This document shows positions 21,106-33,600 of a stretch of 64,000 nt of DNA, in pieces (the stretch's first letter is position 1; every line of letters starts with the position of its first letter). Under the pieces are notes generated by a model. The model did no database searches and was not told where the DNA came from. It saw nothing but the letters and a program-made list of their open reading frames with translations. This DNA comes from Jaltomata sinuosa (taxonomy: Eukaryota; Streptophyta; Magnoliopsida; Solanales; Solanaceae): assembly GCA_003996215.1 (NCBI GenBank), contig QJPP01007591.1, positions 47,116 through 111,115 on the forward strand. Direction: 5' to 3'. The translations under genes and the position numbers were made by a program.

Positions 21106-23471
21106 ATGGATGAATTTTATCAGTTATATTCTCAGTTCAAAGACTTAAATATTAATGTCATCAGTAATGATAATTGGATGGAAATTCTCAAGATGATTGA
21201 TGATCCAATGCTAAGATCCCAAATTATTGATAAAGTTGGTAATACCAGCACCTCCACTAGTAATACTAGTATTCCTAAAGATAATACCGCTCATCATAAT
21301 GCTTATACCATGGCAGAAGTAAAGAGACAGTTAAAACTCAGATCTCAAAGGGGTCATATTCCCATTACAATTCAAGACTTGATTGAGGAGATTAATAATC
21401 TCAAACAAGAAATATCTTCTCTGAAAAATCATAATATGATTCTTGATGAGAGAGTTAGTTATATAGAAAATAAAGGCAATGGGAAACAGGTTATGGTTGA
21501 TGATAATCTCCCTGATATCCCTGAAGGAAATTGTCCTGATATTTCTAATGAATTTACAAATAATAAGAATTATTTTTAGAAACCATCGAGCTTATTACGG
21601 CTCATAAATCTTTGGCAAAAATAACTCTTTTTATTGATTATAACTTAAAAAAAGATTTTATTGCTCTAATTGATAGCGGAGCTGATTTAAATTGTATCCA
21701 AGAAGGATTAATTCCGTCGAAATATTTTAAGAAACTACTCATAGTCTTCGAAATGCTAGTGGTCATAAAATGGATATTGAATATAAGATTCCTAAAGCAT
21801 ATATTTGTACAAATAATATTTGTATGCCTGAAAGCTTTGTTTTAATAAAAAACATTTCCAATGAAATTATTTTAGGAATGCCTTTTTTCTGGCATATTTA
21901 TCCCATAACTCTCTGGGATGAGACTGGAATAACAAGTACTTTTGAAGGAACAAAAATAAGAATAGATTTCATAGCTCAACCATTCTCAAAATTTGTTAAT
22001 GAAGTCAAAAATATGATTTCTTTAAAAAATAAACAAATCGATTTCCTTAAAAGTGAGATTTGTAGTCTTACCATAGAAGAGACTTTACAAAATCCTAAGA
22101 TCCAAGGAAAAATTGAAATTTTAAAGAATCAATTCTCCCTACAGATATGTGGAGATCACCCAAATGTATTTTGGGAAAGAAAAAACATGTGGTAAGTCTC
22201 CCTTATGAGGAAGAATTTTCGGAGGATAATATTCCCACTAAGGCAAGACCTTGCCAAATGAATTCAGAATATTTAGATTTATGTAAAAGAGAGATTGATA
22301 CTTTTCTTCAAAAGGGATAAATAAGGCCCTCAAAATCTCCATGGTCTTGCACTGCTTTCTATGTTAATAAGCACGCAGAGCAAGAAAGAGGGGTACCTAG
22401 ACTGGTCATAAATTATAAACCCTTAAATAAAATTTTGAAATTGATTAAATATCCTATTCCTAATAAAAAAGATTTATTAGATAGACTTCATGAAGCTATA
22501 ATATTTTCAAAATTTGATTTAAAATCAGGTTATTGGCAAATTCAAATTTCTGAAAAAGATAAATATAAAACTGCCTTTAACGTCCCAATGGGACAATATG
22601 AGTGGAATGTTATGCCTTTTGGGTTAAAAAATGCTCCTTCTGAATTTCAAAAAATTATGAATGATATTTTTAACCCTTTTAGCAATTTTATCATCGTATA
22701 TATAGATGATATTTTAGTATTCTCAAAAATCTTAGAAATGCATTTTAAGCATCTTGATCTGTTTAAAAAGATTATTATTAAGAATGGTTTGGTTATATCT
22801 AGACCAAAAATGCATATTTTCCAAACCAATGTTAGATTTTTAGGTCATAATATTGAGAAGGGAAAAATTATTTCGATCCAGAGAAGTATTGAGTTTGCGT
22901 CTAAATTTTCTGACGTTATTACTGATAAAACTCAGCTTCAACGTTTTTTAGGAAGTTTAACTTACATTTCTCCTTTTATAAAGGATCTAGCAAAAGACAC
23001 AACTATATTATATGATAGACTAAGAAAAAGTCCTAAAGCTTGGACTGATAATCATACAAAAGCAGTCAAGCACATTAAAGCCAAGGTTAATAACCTACCA
23101 TGTCTCACTTTGGCTATGGGGGAATTTTAAAATAAATTTCTTCTCCTGAAAAACAAGAATACCTCATACAATTCTATTCTGGGAAATGGAATAATAGTCA
23201 GAAAAATTATGCTACTGTAGCTAAAGAAATTTTAGCCATAGTCAAAAGTGTTTTAAAATTCCAGGGAGACTTATATAACCAAAGGTTCATCATAAAAACT
23301 GATTGTCAAGCAGCTAAATTCATCTTTAATAAAGATGTAACACATGATGTTTCTAAACAAATGTTCGCAAGATGGCAAGCTTTATTAGCACCTTTCGATT
23401 TTGAAATACATTATAAAAAGGGAACATATAATAGCCTTTTCGATTTTCTTACTAGGGAATATTTGAGTTAA
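21106..23471 (+). pseudogene. Viral protease-RT-RNase H polyprotein, broken
   Basis: The frame starts 18 bases after the coat stop. A polar N-terminal part has a probable coiled coil (about 21,380-21,480). The pepsin-like protease shows LIDSGADLNCI (about 21,670-21,700). The RT core is readable at 22,435-23,130: FDLKSGYWQIQI, TAFNVP, MPFGLKNAPSEFQ, and the catalytic YIDDILVFSK. RNase H follows in another frame to 23,471 (TDCQAAKFIF, ARWQALLAPFDFEI). Breaks: a shift in a T run near 21,575, a shift near 21,740-21,790, a shift near 22,185, TAA at 22,318, a small deletion near 23,108-23,113 and TAA at 23,133. The deletion removes the segment with the first RNase H aspartate, so that activity is lost. 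Confidence 0.87.
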
Positions 23472-23473
23472 TA

Positions 23474-23489
23474 ATTCTTTATTTTACAG
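23474..23489 (+). promoter_or_regulatory. Candidate 3' splice site before the last viral ORF
   Basis: TTCTTTATTTTACAG is a pyrimidine-rich tract with a CAG end, 4 bases before the ATG at 23,494. In rice tungro bacilliform virus a downstream ORF is made from spliced RNA, so a similar route is possible here. No donor has been identified. Confidence 0.4.
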
Positions 23490-23493
23490 GATA

Positions 23494-24894
23494 ATGCGGC
23501 CATCTGGAAGTTCTTCCTCTAATAGAGGAAGAGGAAGACCACCCATGGGCAGAAATAATATTTTGGCTCAGATAGGAAACCAGAGACTAATAGCCTCAAA
23601 CATTGCAGGAACTTCCACCGGGATTTCGGGATTTAATACCGAACACCCAATGTATAAAGAATTCATGAATTGTATACAATCAAGACAACCTCAGAACAAT
23701 GAACCACCATTATACTCTGCAGTCGTCAATGACGAAGTAGGTGAAAATATTGAGGTATATGATAAAAATGAAAAAGATGAAGTAATACTTCTTCTTGAGC
23801 CAAGGGATTTACAATGGAGAGAGGATCCTTGGCAAATCATGACAAGATATTTTGATACGGCATCATATGCTGTCCCAACATACAAATACATAATGCATTA
23901 TGAGATTATACTCTCATCTATCGGGTCTGCTGAATTTCAGCATTTTTACCCAGCAAATACTAAGAAAGTTTATAACTTTTCAAAAATTATTATAAAAAAG
24001 ATATTTACCCCAGAAGAATGGGGAATCAGCACGATGAAGGAAAGGGAATACACCCATCCTGAACAAAGAATAGTTGTTAAGTTTAATTACTGGGATTATA
24101 TTGAGAGTTTTAATAAAGCTTTACTATATGAGAATGTTAATAGGAAGCATTCATGGTTCATCAAGATATGTTCAAATGTTTTTAAATAATATATACCAAA
24201 TTGGTTCTGTCAATGGTGGACTTTATATGGCCCAACCTTGAATATCCTCCCAGAGGATTATAAAAAATTATATGCTCAATGAGTTGATGTCTCGCCCAAA
24301 ATAATAAGATTACAACAAGAGGACATATATTTTAAGGGAATATCCTTAATGTATTTCTTTATACAATTTTCTATCCCATGGATAATGAAATGGACAATAG
24401 AAGTGCACACAAATGAAGAAGGGTTTCCTTTCTTAAAAAGAAAATTCCATACAAAATTTTGGAGTAAATTACTCCAGAGAGATATGGAGGAAAAACTTCA
24501 TGGACGCGAACTAATAGACTCGATCAATGTGGCTATTGAGACCAGCAAGAACAAAACAGAAGTTATACAGGAAAAGGATAATATTAGTCCTTTTAAACAT
24601 ATAACCAGAAAATTACAGATGAAACAAGGGACTATTTCCAAATCGGAACTTCTTGCCTCATATATGGAAGAAGTTAAAAAAGATTTAGCAAAAAATATGG
24701 GTATAGAATTTTCAGATAATATATCCATGGCCACTTCTAATGAAGAAGAAGACAACTGTTTAGAAGGAGAATCTCAAAGTATTCATAGCACAGAAGAAAT
24801 GGACATTGAAATATTTTTGCAACAGTTCAGGAACCAGATAGAAGAATCTTCTAGCTCAGACAAGTCCAAAGGAAAGGAGATTGCTAAAGAGTAA
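23494..24894 (+). pseudogene. Downstream viral ORF, two in-frame stops
   Basis: One frame of 466 codons runs from ATG 23,494 to TAA 24,892-24,894, interrupted only by TAA at 24,187 and TGA at 24,280. The N-terminus is serine/arginine/glycine-rich. The middle has conserved-looking aromatic blocks (LEPRDLQWREDPWQIM, then HFYPANTKKVYNFSKI, and an NWF.QWW motif after the first stop). The C-terminus is acidic and glutamate/serine-rich. I recognise the general type from plant-genome pararetroviral copies but cannot assign a function. A translation transactivator or aphid-transmission role is not shown by any motif I can see. Confidence 0.7.
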
Positions 24895-24953
24895 AGGACA
24901 AGACGTCAACTTTATTAAAGTTGAAATTATTGTATACTTTTGAATTATTGTAA

Positions 24954-25589
24954 AACTTTTATAAAGTAGAGGACCCCGATATTAAAAGGCCTAGAGTGGA
25001 AGCATCGGTGGAAACCGAAGATGATGATTCAGATGTTGAAATGTATACCTCTCCTCCTCCTTCTCATCCTACCTCAAAAGGACACACACCCTCAGCCACT
25101 TCACCTAGGGAGTCACTCAGCCTCCAAGACATAGTTGACAAGTCATACAATCACGAGAGGCAGTTGCAGGATCTATCAAATGATCTACCGGGTTTAATTA
25201 ATAGGGCAGTCAAAGTATCCATGAAAGAAGTTGTGAAAAGCACTCTAAATCTAAGGAAACGAGTGGATGCTTGCGAGAAATCTCTCAAGTCCCTTCAGAA
25301 AGACATGGACAAGGAAAAAGGGAGAGCCCCGATAATGCAAGAAGATTTGACCACATTGCCTACACCTAGGAAGATTCTCAGACCCTTGGATAGCTTGTTC
25401 ACCTCTTATGCGGATGAGGAGCTGCCCGGTAATGATGATCATGAGTTGGATGACGATGAGAACCCTGACTTCCAGCGGGTTCTCCGTGACTCCACACTTT
25501 TCACAAATTTCCAAAAAGGTGGTGCTAGCCCAAGTGGAAGAAACACGGATGAGGATGCTGCTACTGAGGATGGTGATGATGAGGATTAA
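24954..25589 (+). pseudogene. Athila-like element, C-terminal ORF fragment
   Basis: A 5'-truncated open frame. Its usable protein starts around KRPRVEASVETEDDD. It has a P/S-rich stretch, a probable coiled coil (about residues 60-105 from EASVE) and a very acidic end. No catalytic motif. It precedes a long non-coding stretch and an Athila-type LTR, which is why I assign it to that element. The sharp change from viral sequence at about 24,960 marks the right edge of the viral insertion. It could instead be another gypsy gag fragment. Confidence 0.5.
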
Positions 25590-27659
25590 GTCCTCCAGGG
25601 AGTTCCACCCTTTTTCCCATTGCACTATGAGCATTGAGGGCAATGCTCATTTCATAGGGAGGGGGTGGCTTTACTTACTTGTGTTGGTGCCCGTGAGTGG
25701 GCTTGAGACATTACCTGCTTAGTTTTATTTGTCCCTTGTCGGGCATATTTTGGATAATGATTGTGATGCTATTGTTTTACTTTTCCTTAGATTATGTTTT
25801 TATTTTACTTTAAGCTTAATCGTGCCCTCGTCGGGCTTGAATTTTATTGATTGTGTGTCGGGTTGGTCTTACATGGCCTATTGTTCCACTACCGTGCCTT
25901 GAAAATATGTTAAATGCCTACGCCGAGGCTTGTTCTTTAATGAAATTATGAGCGCAAATTCAATTATCGCCTTGTTCATAGTAGTGTAGAAATAAACTCC
26001 GAGGGTTTTCTTAATACCACGGTTCTTTCCCAAGGAGCAAAAGTTTTGATTATTTTCTTTTTCTTTTGTTTTCATGTGTCGAACCGGGTTGGTATTTCTC
26101 TATGATAGATTGAGAGGCAACTTTTTTAAGGGAAAATGCCAAGTTTTAGCTTAGAATTGAGTCTGTAAGTGCTTGTCTCAAAATGGGCTCACCGAAAAGT
26201 TTTTCATGGCAAATTATTTTTTGAAAAGGAAAGGAAAGAGGGAAAATGAATTTTTGAAGAAAGCATTCTCTTGTCATGACTTGCACACTCTCGCTTTGGC
26301 TTGATTGACTCACAAACGAGTGTGTAATGAACTCGGAATAGCTTGTCAAAAATCATTTGCCCCAATTGATTGTGGGACTAATGAATGAAGTCTTGTGGCA
26401 TGATGCCTTGTGTGGTGAGGTTGTACCTTGATTCTTGTGCATAAGTATCATCTAGAACATTCTCCGAATGTGATTCAAGGCAAAATTCTAGGTGTAACCG
26501 AGCTTGAAAGATGACCTTAGGCCCTTTTTGATAGCCACTTCACCCAAATGACTTCCCAATGACATCAAATCCTAGTGAACCCCTTTGAGCTTGTTACCGT
26601 TCTTTGGCACCTTGTCAACACCTTGACCTTTTTGGAACCTCTATCTTGGCACCATCCTCCCTAATTGCTTGAAAATGAAATATAGGCTAAAAGCCTAAGT
26701 TTGGGGGGAAACAAAAGATGACATAGGCAAATGCCTAAGTTGGGGGTGCATGTGATCAATGAAGAAGAAAAGAAATGCACTTCAAGTGCGAGGTAGCACC
26801 TTAATTCAAAAAAAAATTGAAAATTGCTCCAAAAGATCAATCCAATGAGCAAATTGAAAAGAAAAAATTGGTGCTACCAAGTGAAGGTGATATAGGGTGT
26901 GAATGATCATGAGTTAAAAAGGAGAAATCCTGGGTTGTGTGAGGGAGAAACAAGGTGAAGTTGAAATTGAAAAATGTGAGCGGTGTTCGAAATAAGAACA
27001 AACAACATTAGGGAGGTGTAGTCACTTGAACCAAATGATATCCTCACCTTATCCCTAGCCAACATCGTAACCCGCAAGTTCTTGGTGATTCCGAGCTTGG
27101 TTACCCTACATGAGTGGCGATTTACATGAAGGGCAAGCCTATGATTTGATGCACATGCACTTGAACTTCCTTGAGAGAGTGAGAGTCTTCTTGGTTCTCT
27201 TATAATCCCATGTTTTGTGAATTTAATGATTGTGAGTGGAATTCTCTCTTGTGGTGAGTGGCATCATGCACTCGAATTGAAACATGAGTCTCTATTTCAA
27301 TTGAGGAGAATGAATGAGACAAATTATGTGGCGAATCTCGAGGCAAACCTTGACGGTCCATGCCAATGACTTGAGAAGCTTAAATGTCTTGTTTTGAATG
27401 GCAAATTCCCTTGATTTTAAATGAGAAATGATGTCCTTTTGAAAAAGGTTTTGAAATGACCAATTGTCTTGAGTTTGTGGTGGTTCAAATTGAGATGAGC
27501 ATAGTAGTTGAGACCTTTGTTTGAGTCTTTTATTTGTTCTTTTTTCTTAAATTTTTAGTGTAGAGTAGTCTTTGTGCCTTGATTGAGCCTTAGCATAATT
27601 CATTCCTTGCCTTGTGAGTATCTTGCTTGAGTACAAGAAATAGTTCAAGTTTGGGGGCT
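25590..27659 (+). other. Non-coding 3' region of the Athila-like element
   Basis: No supported gene. AAGTTTGGGGG and AAGTTGGGGGTG words recur (26,698, 26,738, 27,650). These are typical of the region before Athila 3' LTRs. The small frames on both strands are unrelated to any domain I know. Confidence 0.6.
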
Positions 27660-29095
27660 TGATAAGTCGGTAATCTACCAAATTATTGAGCCTATATCCA
27701 TGAATTATTGCTATGTTTTGAATCGATTTAGAGGTTCTTATGGCCTTTATTGATGTCTATGCAGGTACTTTTGATAGAAGATGAAAAACAAGGATATGGA
27801 CCCAAAAAGAGCCAAAAGGAGCTAAGTGTGAAGAGTTGAGAAAAGCTGAAGAATCTGAACCAAGATGCGGTGGTTGTGCGACACGCACAAGCTGAGGTGC
27901 GGTTCGCACCTCCTTCACATGAAGCTGCTAAAGTTACTGAAGATTCTGCTAAGGAGTGCGGTTGTTGTGCGACGCGCACATCCCATGGTGCAGAACGCAC
28001 CACCTTCGCACGAAACTCACTAATACTGCTAAAGTCACTGGTCAAATTGAAGCAGGTGTGCGACGCACACATTGCGACGTGCGAACCGCACACCTCCTGA
28101 AGGGAAAACTTATCCTAATTTTATGTGATGACTTGGGAACATATAAAAGGCCATTTTAGGCTCAAATTGTATATACAACACTTCAGACCTGATTCTTAGA
28201 GAATAGTTTTTTCTTTTGTAAACAATTTTCCACCTCCATTGAGAGAGGGTTTTCAATCCAAATTTCTTGGTTAACAATTTGTGTGCCTATTTTGATTCTA
28301 GAACTTGAGATTCGGCTATAATGGATGGGAATTTGACTTATCCAGATGGTATCTCTTCTTCTCCCACTATGAGTGGCTAAATTCTCTTGTCTAGGGGTGT
28401 ATTAATGATGGGTGCTTAGCCAATGGGTGTGGGTGTTGTTAATTCACCTTTATAATTGCTTATTTGACATGGGTCTAATAATTTCATCAAGTTTTAATCC
28501 TAAAATTGGTGGTTGCAAACATTAATTTACATTACTTGGCTATGTGATTGCTCGGGAGAGAATTTCATAGATGTGGATGTGAAATTGCTAGTGGGTACTT
28601 GGGAATCCATCTAGATTGGAGGCTAGAAATAGCTCTAATCACAGGAATTTCCCATTTAAGGGTCCGAGCTAAGAATAGTACGACCTCCCCAAGCTAATGT
28701 TGGTTGATTATTTATCACACCGATGATGTTCTAATCGAAATCATCAGAAATTTGGATGTTGATCGAGAGATAACATTCCACACCTATGACCAACGCTATT
28801 TATGTCAATAGGTGAGAGTAGAAGTGAATTAATGATTACCCTATCCTATGGCTAACGTCCCATCGGATATGCATCCCTAGTCATCTAGTCAATCTTGGTA
28901 CACCCATTCTAGTTTTATTATTTTTGTGTTGAATTATGTTAGTAGTGACAACTTTCCCAATTTCCCAATTTTTTACTTTTTTTTGGTTTGAGAAATTACT
29001 CTCGCCTTGAAATCAACTCATACAATCTCTAGTTGGCTAAGTCAAGTCCCTTGAGTACGACCCCGACATCTGTTGGGTTTATAAATTTTGTTTTG
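27660..29095 (+). repeat. Athila-like LTR
   Basis: Begins TGATAAGTCGGTAATC after a CAAGTTTGGGGG word. The CCTTGAGTACGACCCCGACA block at 29,051 is typical of the Athila LTR end, but the exact right border is unclear. At 27,875-28,105 it has a cluster of GC-rich palindromes: GGTGCGGTTCGCACC (27,896-27,910), TGTGCGACGCGCACA (27,966-27,980) and GTGTGCGACGCACAC (28,056-28,070). Confidence 0.65.
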
Positions 29096-29109
29096 CTGCA
29101 CGATCACTG

Positions 29110-30441
29110 TGGGCTCCTGATTGGACAGCATGATTTGAGCGTTCATCAATGGCATGCGGTCACTAGCCACATGCCTGAGGGAGAGAACCTGAATCTGCAT
29201 CATCAAGAAGATGCAGTGCAAAATATGCATCAGTACTATAGCATGTACCGAGTATGTGAGAGATGCATAAATGTAAGGAAACCATGCTCAAAATGTGTAT
29301 GAGTATTTAGATCATGCATAAATGAAGTTTCATGCTAAATATCATAAGTTGAATAATAAATCATGAAATAAGAGTCAAGACTCAAAGTAGATATCATAAG
29401 TTCAAATCATTCTAAAGCTTTTCATACGGGAGTTTCTTATAATCGACAATAGACCATGTGAACTACATGGAATCTAACTTTATAACCCTAGTTAGGAAAG
29501 CTGACTTGAACCCTGCGAAATAATGAGTCACCATACCCAACTATATAACCCTAGTTGGCAAAGCTTCCCTAATGCCCGCTAAGATACAGGATACCATAAT
29601 CAAGATGTGGATCCACTCTCATAAGCCCATAGGGCAAATCATAACCTACGCTGGCAATGTAGTTTTGGACTTGGGTAATCGAACCCTCATCGCTCGGTGC
29701 TAAATACTACTTCCAAAACATACATATAGATCATAAGTACATGAAGGTATAATCGAATATCAAATCTCATTTGAAAAGCATGAAGACACATCGGGTACCA
29801 TGCAATTCTCATATCATAAGTTCTTGAAGTAAAGCATAGCCATAATTCAAATCATGCTTTTCTTTCTAAATTCATACTTGAAGAATTAGGCATGCAATTT
29901 CATAAATTCATAAAAATCACTAAAAATGCACCTTGATCACTCAAGAACTCTCTTGGAACCCTTTTTTATGTTTTTCTCTATTTTCAAAATTGTTTGAAGA
30001 GTTTTTCACGACTTAAAATGTCAATTGGCTGATTTATTCTAATTTTGATCCGACCCGGTTCACGATCCAGTTTTGCTCAGACAATCCATGGTAAAATAGT
30101 CATAACTCTTTACTCTGATGTTGGTTTGATATAAGGTTTTGTGCATTAGAACCTAGACTAATAGACCTTCAATTTGGTAGGTCCGAGGCCCTCTAACTCC
30201 ATATAGATTGGGAGTAAAGCTCCAAGATATTTGACCTAAATTACAGAAAATTTATTAAAGAAACTTATGATAACTTTTCCTGACTTTTATTTTGAAACTT
30301 GCTTGACTTCAAAACTTAACATACGACCATTGCGCGATTATAGTACCTGATAACACATCCTTCTAAGCATATTAGACACTCTTAGTCTTATCTCAAAGAT
30401 ACGAATTTAATTTAAACCTTTCGAACGGGCGAGGTGTTACA
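29110..30441 (-). repeat. Minus-strand gypsy LTR
   Basis: Read on the minus strand, it starts TGTAACACCTCGCCCGTTCG at 30,441. It contains the GTAGTATTTAGCACCGAG phrase, close to GTAGTACTTAGCACCGAG in the solo LTR at about 59,129, so the two families are related. The other border is not resolved (29,110 is approximate) and I find no target-site duplication. Probably a solo LTR or a truncated element. Confidence 0.6.
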
Positions 30442-30640
30442 CGAGGCACTCCTTTAACTCAAACTTTTATTTAAGGGCTTCCTTTTTTTTTGATATTACC
30501 ACTCATTTGTAACCTTATTCTCCTAACGTGCTATACTGAGTCATATACACCTCATACACTCATACTATACTACATATATTATGCGGGGGGGGGGGGGGGG
30601 GAATATAGGGTCTCACACAGTGATTGTGGTTATGCTTGAA
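30442..30640. other. Spacer with a 17-G run
   Basis: No gene. G occupies 30,585-30,601. The run marks the point where recognisable chromovirus sequence begins shortly afterwards and may be a breakpoint or a sequencing artefact. Confidence 0.5.
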
Positions 30641-33600
30641 TTGGATAGACTGGAGTGGGAGGGTAATTATAGTCCTGCTCCCATGAAACTTGTATCTTTT
30701 CTTCTTGCTCAGAGGTTGAAAGGAAGGGATGTTTCGAGTTCTTTGCTCATCTTTGGGACACTAGTCCAGAGGTCCCAGCTATTGAGTCAGTTCTTATGGT
30801 ATATGAGTTCCTAGAGGCATCTTTTGTGGATTTATGTAGGATGCCACTAGATCGCGATATTGATTTTGTATCAATCTAGAGCCAAATACGCGCTTCATTT
30901 CTATTCCCCCTTATAAAATGGTGCTAGCTGAGTTGAGGGAGCTAAAAACTCAGTTGCAGGAACTATTGAGTAAATGATTTATTTGCTAGAGTCCCTCCCC
31001 CTGGGGTGCTCCAGTGTTGTTCATTAAGAAGAAGGATTATAGTTTACGTATGTGCATAGACTACCAGCAGTTGAATAAAGTTATGATCCGTAACCAGTAT
31101 CCCATCCCTTGTATTGATGACTTATTCAACTAGCTGCAGAGTTCATAAGTCTTTTCAATTATTGATGTGAGGTCCGGGTACCATCAGTTAAAAATTTAAC
31201 CTTCTGATATTCCTAAAACTTCATTCCGGACCGACTACGGGCATTATGAGTTCCTTTTGATATTTTTTGGGTTGACTAATGCCCGGAATGCTTTTATGGG
31301 ATTGATGAATGGGATACTTAAGCCCTATCTAGACTCCTTTGTAATCATGTTCATTAATGATATCTTAGTTTATTCTAAGAGAGAGAAGGAGCACAAAATT
31401 CACCTCAAGATTGTGTCTGGTTTGTTGAAAGAGAAAGAACTTATGCAAAAAAATCCAAGTGTGAATTCTTGTTGTCTTTTGTATCCTTTTTGGTACATGT
31501 AGTTTCAAAGGATGGTTTGATGGTTGACCTGTAAAATATTAAGGCAGTTAATAATTGGGCTAGGCCCACTTCTGTGATCGGGGTTTGTAGCTTCGTGGGG
31601 TTAGCTAGCTACTAGCGTAGATCTGTGAAGGGGTTTGCATCCATTGCTACTCATATAAACCACTTGACTAAGAAGGAGGTACCTTTTCTTTGGTCAGATG
31701 AATGTGAGGAGAGATTCAAAAAGTTCAAGACCTTGTTGACTATTGCTCCTATTCTTTCCTTGCTAGTAGAAGGTAAGGATTTTATTGTGTTTTATAATGC
31801 CTCACGATCTGGGTTAGGGCTGTATTGATGTAGGAAAAGAATGTTATCACTTATACTTCAAGGCAACTGAAATTTCATGAGAAGAACTACCCTACTCATG
31901 ATTTAGAGTTGGCTGCTATGGTGTTTGCTCTCAAAATATGGAGACACTATTTATACGGAGTCCGTTGTGAAGTGTTCACAGACCACCGTAGTTTGTAACA
32001 TGTGTTCACTCAGAAAGACTTGAATTTGAGGCAGCGGAGGTGGATGGAGTTACTCAAGGATTATGGCATTATCATTCTGTACCATCCATCTAAGGCTAAT
32101 GTAGTAGCCGATGCATTGAGTAGAAGTACTGAGAGCATGGGTGCTTGGCCTATTTGAAAGCTACTTGGTGTTTGTTGGCTAGGGACATCCAGACCCTAGC
32201 TAATAGTTTCATGAGACTGGAAGTGTCTTAGAGGGGTAGATTGTTAGCATGTGTTGAGGCAAGGTCCTTTTTTCTTGATCAGATTAAGGGTAAGTAATTT
32301 GACGATGTGAAATTGAGTAAGATTCGTGATAAAGTGTTGCAGGGTGAGACCAAGGAGGCCATGATTAATGATGAGGGTGTCTTGAAAATTAAAGGGAGAG
32401 TTTGTGTGCCCCGTGTTGATGATTTGATTCCTATTATCCTAGCAGAGGCTCACCGTTTGAAATATTCCACACATCTTAGTGTGACCAAGATGTATCACGA
32501 TTTGAAGCAATACTATTGGTGGGGTCGAATGAAAAGAGACATAGTTTATTTTGTGGCTAAGTACTAGAATTGTCAGCAAGTAAAATATGAGCACCAGAAG
32601 CCTGGTGGTACTCTTCAGAGAATGCCCAATCCTAATGGAAATGGGAGAGAATAGCCATGGATTTTGTGGTTGGCCTTCCCAAGACTTTGGGGAAGTTTGA
32701 TTCGATATGGATTATTGTAGACAGATTGACGAAGTTTGTGCACTTCATTCCTATTTAGGTGACTTACAATGTGACTAAGTTAGCCAAGATTTACCTCAAA
32801 GAGGTGGTTTATTACATGGAGTGCCTATCTCTATTATCTCGGATAGAGGCACCTAGTTTACCTCTAACTTTTGATAGAAATTACATGAGGAGTTGGGCAC
32901 TAGGTTGGACCTAAGCACAACTTTTCACCCTTATACTGACAGGTAGTCTGAGCATATTATTCAGGTGTTAGAGGACATTCTCCATATGTGTATGATGGAT
33001 TTTGGGGGTCATTGGGACCAAAATCTGTCATTGGTTAAATGTGCTTATAATAATAATTATCATTCGAGCATAGATATAGCTCCGTTTGAGGTATTATATA
33101 GAAAGAGATGTAGATCTCTAATTGGTTGATTTGATTCATTTAAAGTAAAGCCGTGGGTACAGATCTTCTGAGAGGCTCGATGGAAGGGTGAAATTCATCC
33201 AAGAGAAGCTTCTAGCGGCTCAAAGCCAGCAAAAGGAGTATGCGAATAGGAAGGTAAGGGATATGCATTTCATGGAAGATAAGCAAGTTGTGCTCAAGGT
33301 TTCACCCATGAAGGGTGTTATGAGATTTGATAAACATGTAAAGCTAAGTCCAAGATTCATTGGACCTTTTGAGATTCTTCAGAGTATGGGGACGGTGGCC
33401 TATAAATTGGCATTGCCTCGAGTTTATCAAGAGTTTATCCTATATTTCGTGTGTCTATGCTTAAGAAGTATCACAGAGATGGTGACTACATAATTCGCTG
33501 GGATTCAGTCCTGTTAGATAAAAACCACTTTTATAAAGAGGAAGTTATTGTTGTTCTTGATAGAGATTTTTGAAAATTGAGGACGAACGAGATTGCTTAT

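Larger units (their letters stand above)
18110..24960 (+). mobile_element. Endogenous caulimovirid (pararetrovirus) copy
   Basis: One linear viral genome equivalent is integrated in the plant DNA. Gene order on the plus strand is movement protein, coat protein with a zinc knuckle, protease-RT-RNase H, then a downstream ORF. There is no integrase and no flanking LTR, and the MP and coat frames overlap by 17 bases as in compact viral genomes. The coat, polymerase and last ORFs all have stops or frameshifts, so this copy is dead as it stands. I see no viral-sense tRNA-Met PBS or complete intergenic region. The genus is left open: the layout fits several endogenous plant pararetrovirus groups (florendovirus-, petuvirus- or solendovirus-like). 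Confidence 0.85.

Noticed and set aside
27728..28159. Cysteine/histidine-rich frames on both strands as small zinc proteins
   Set aside because: They are translations of the GTGCGACGCGCAC palindrome cluster in the Athila-like LTR.
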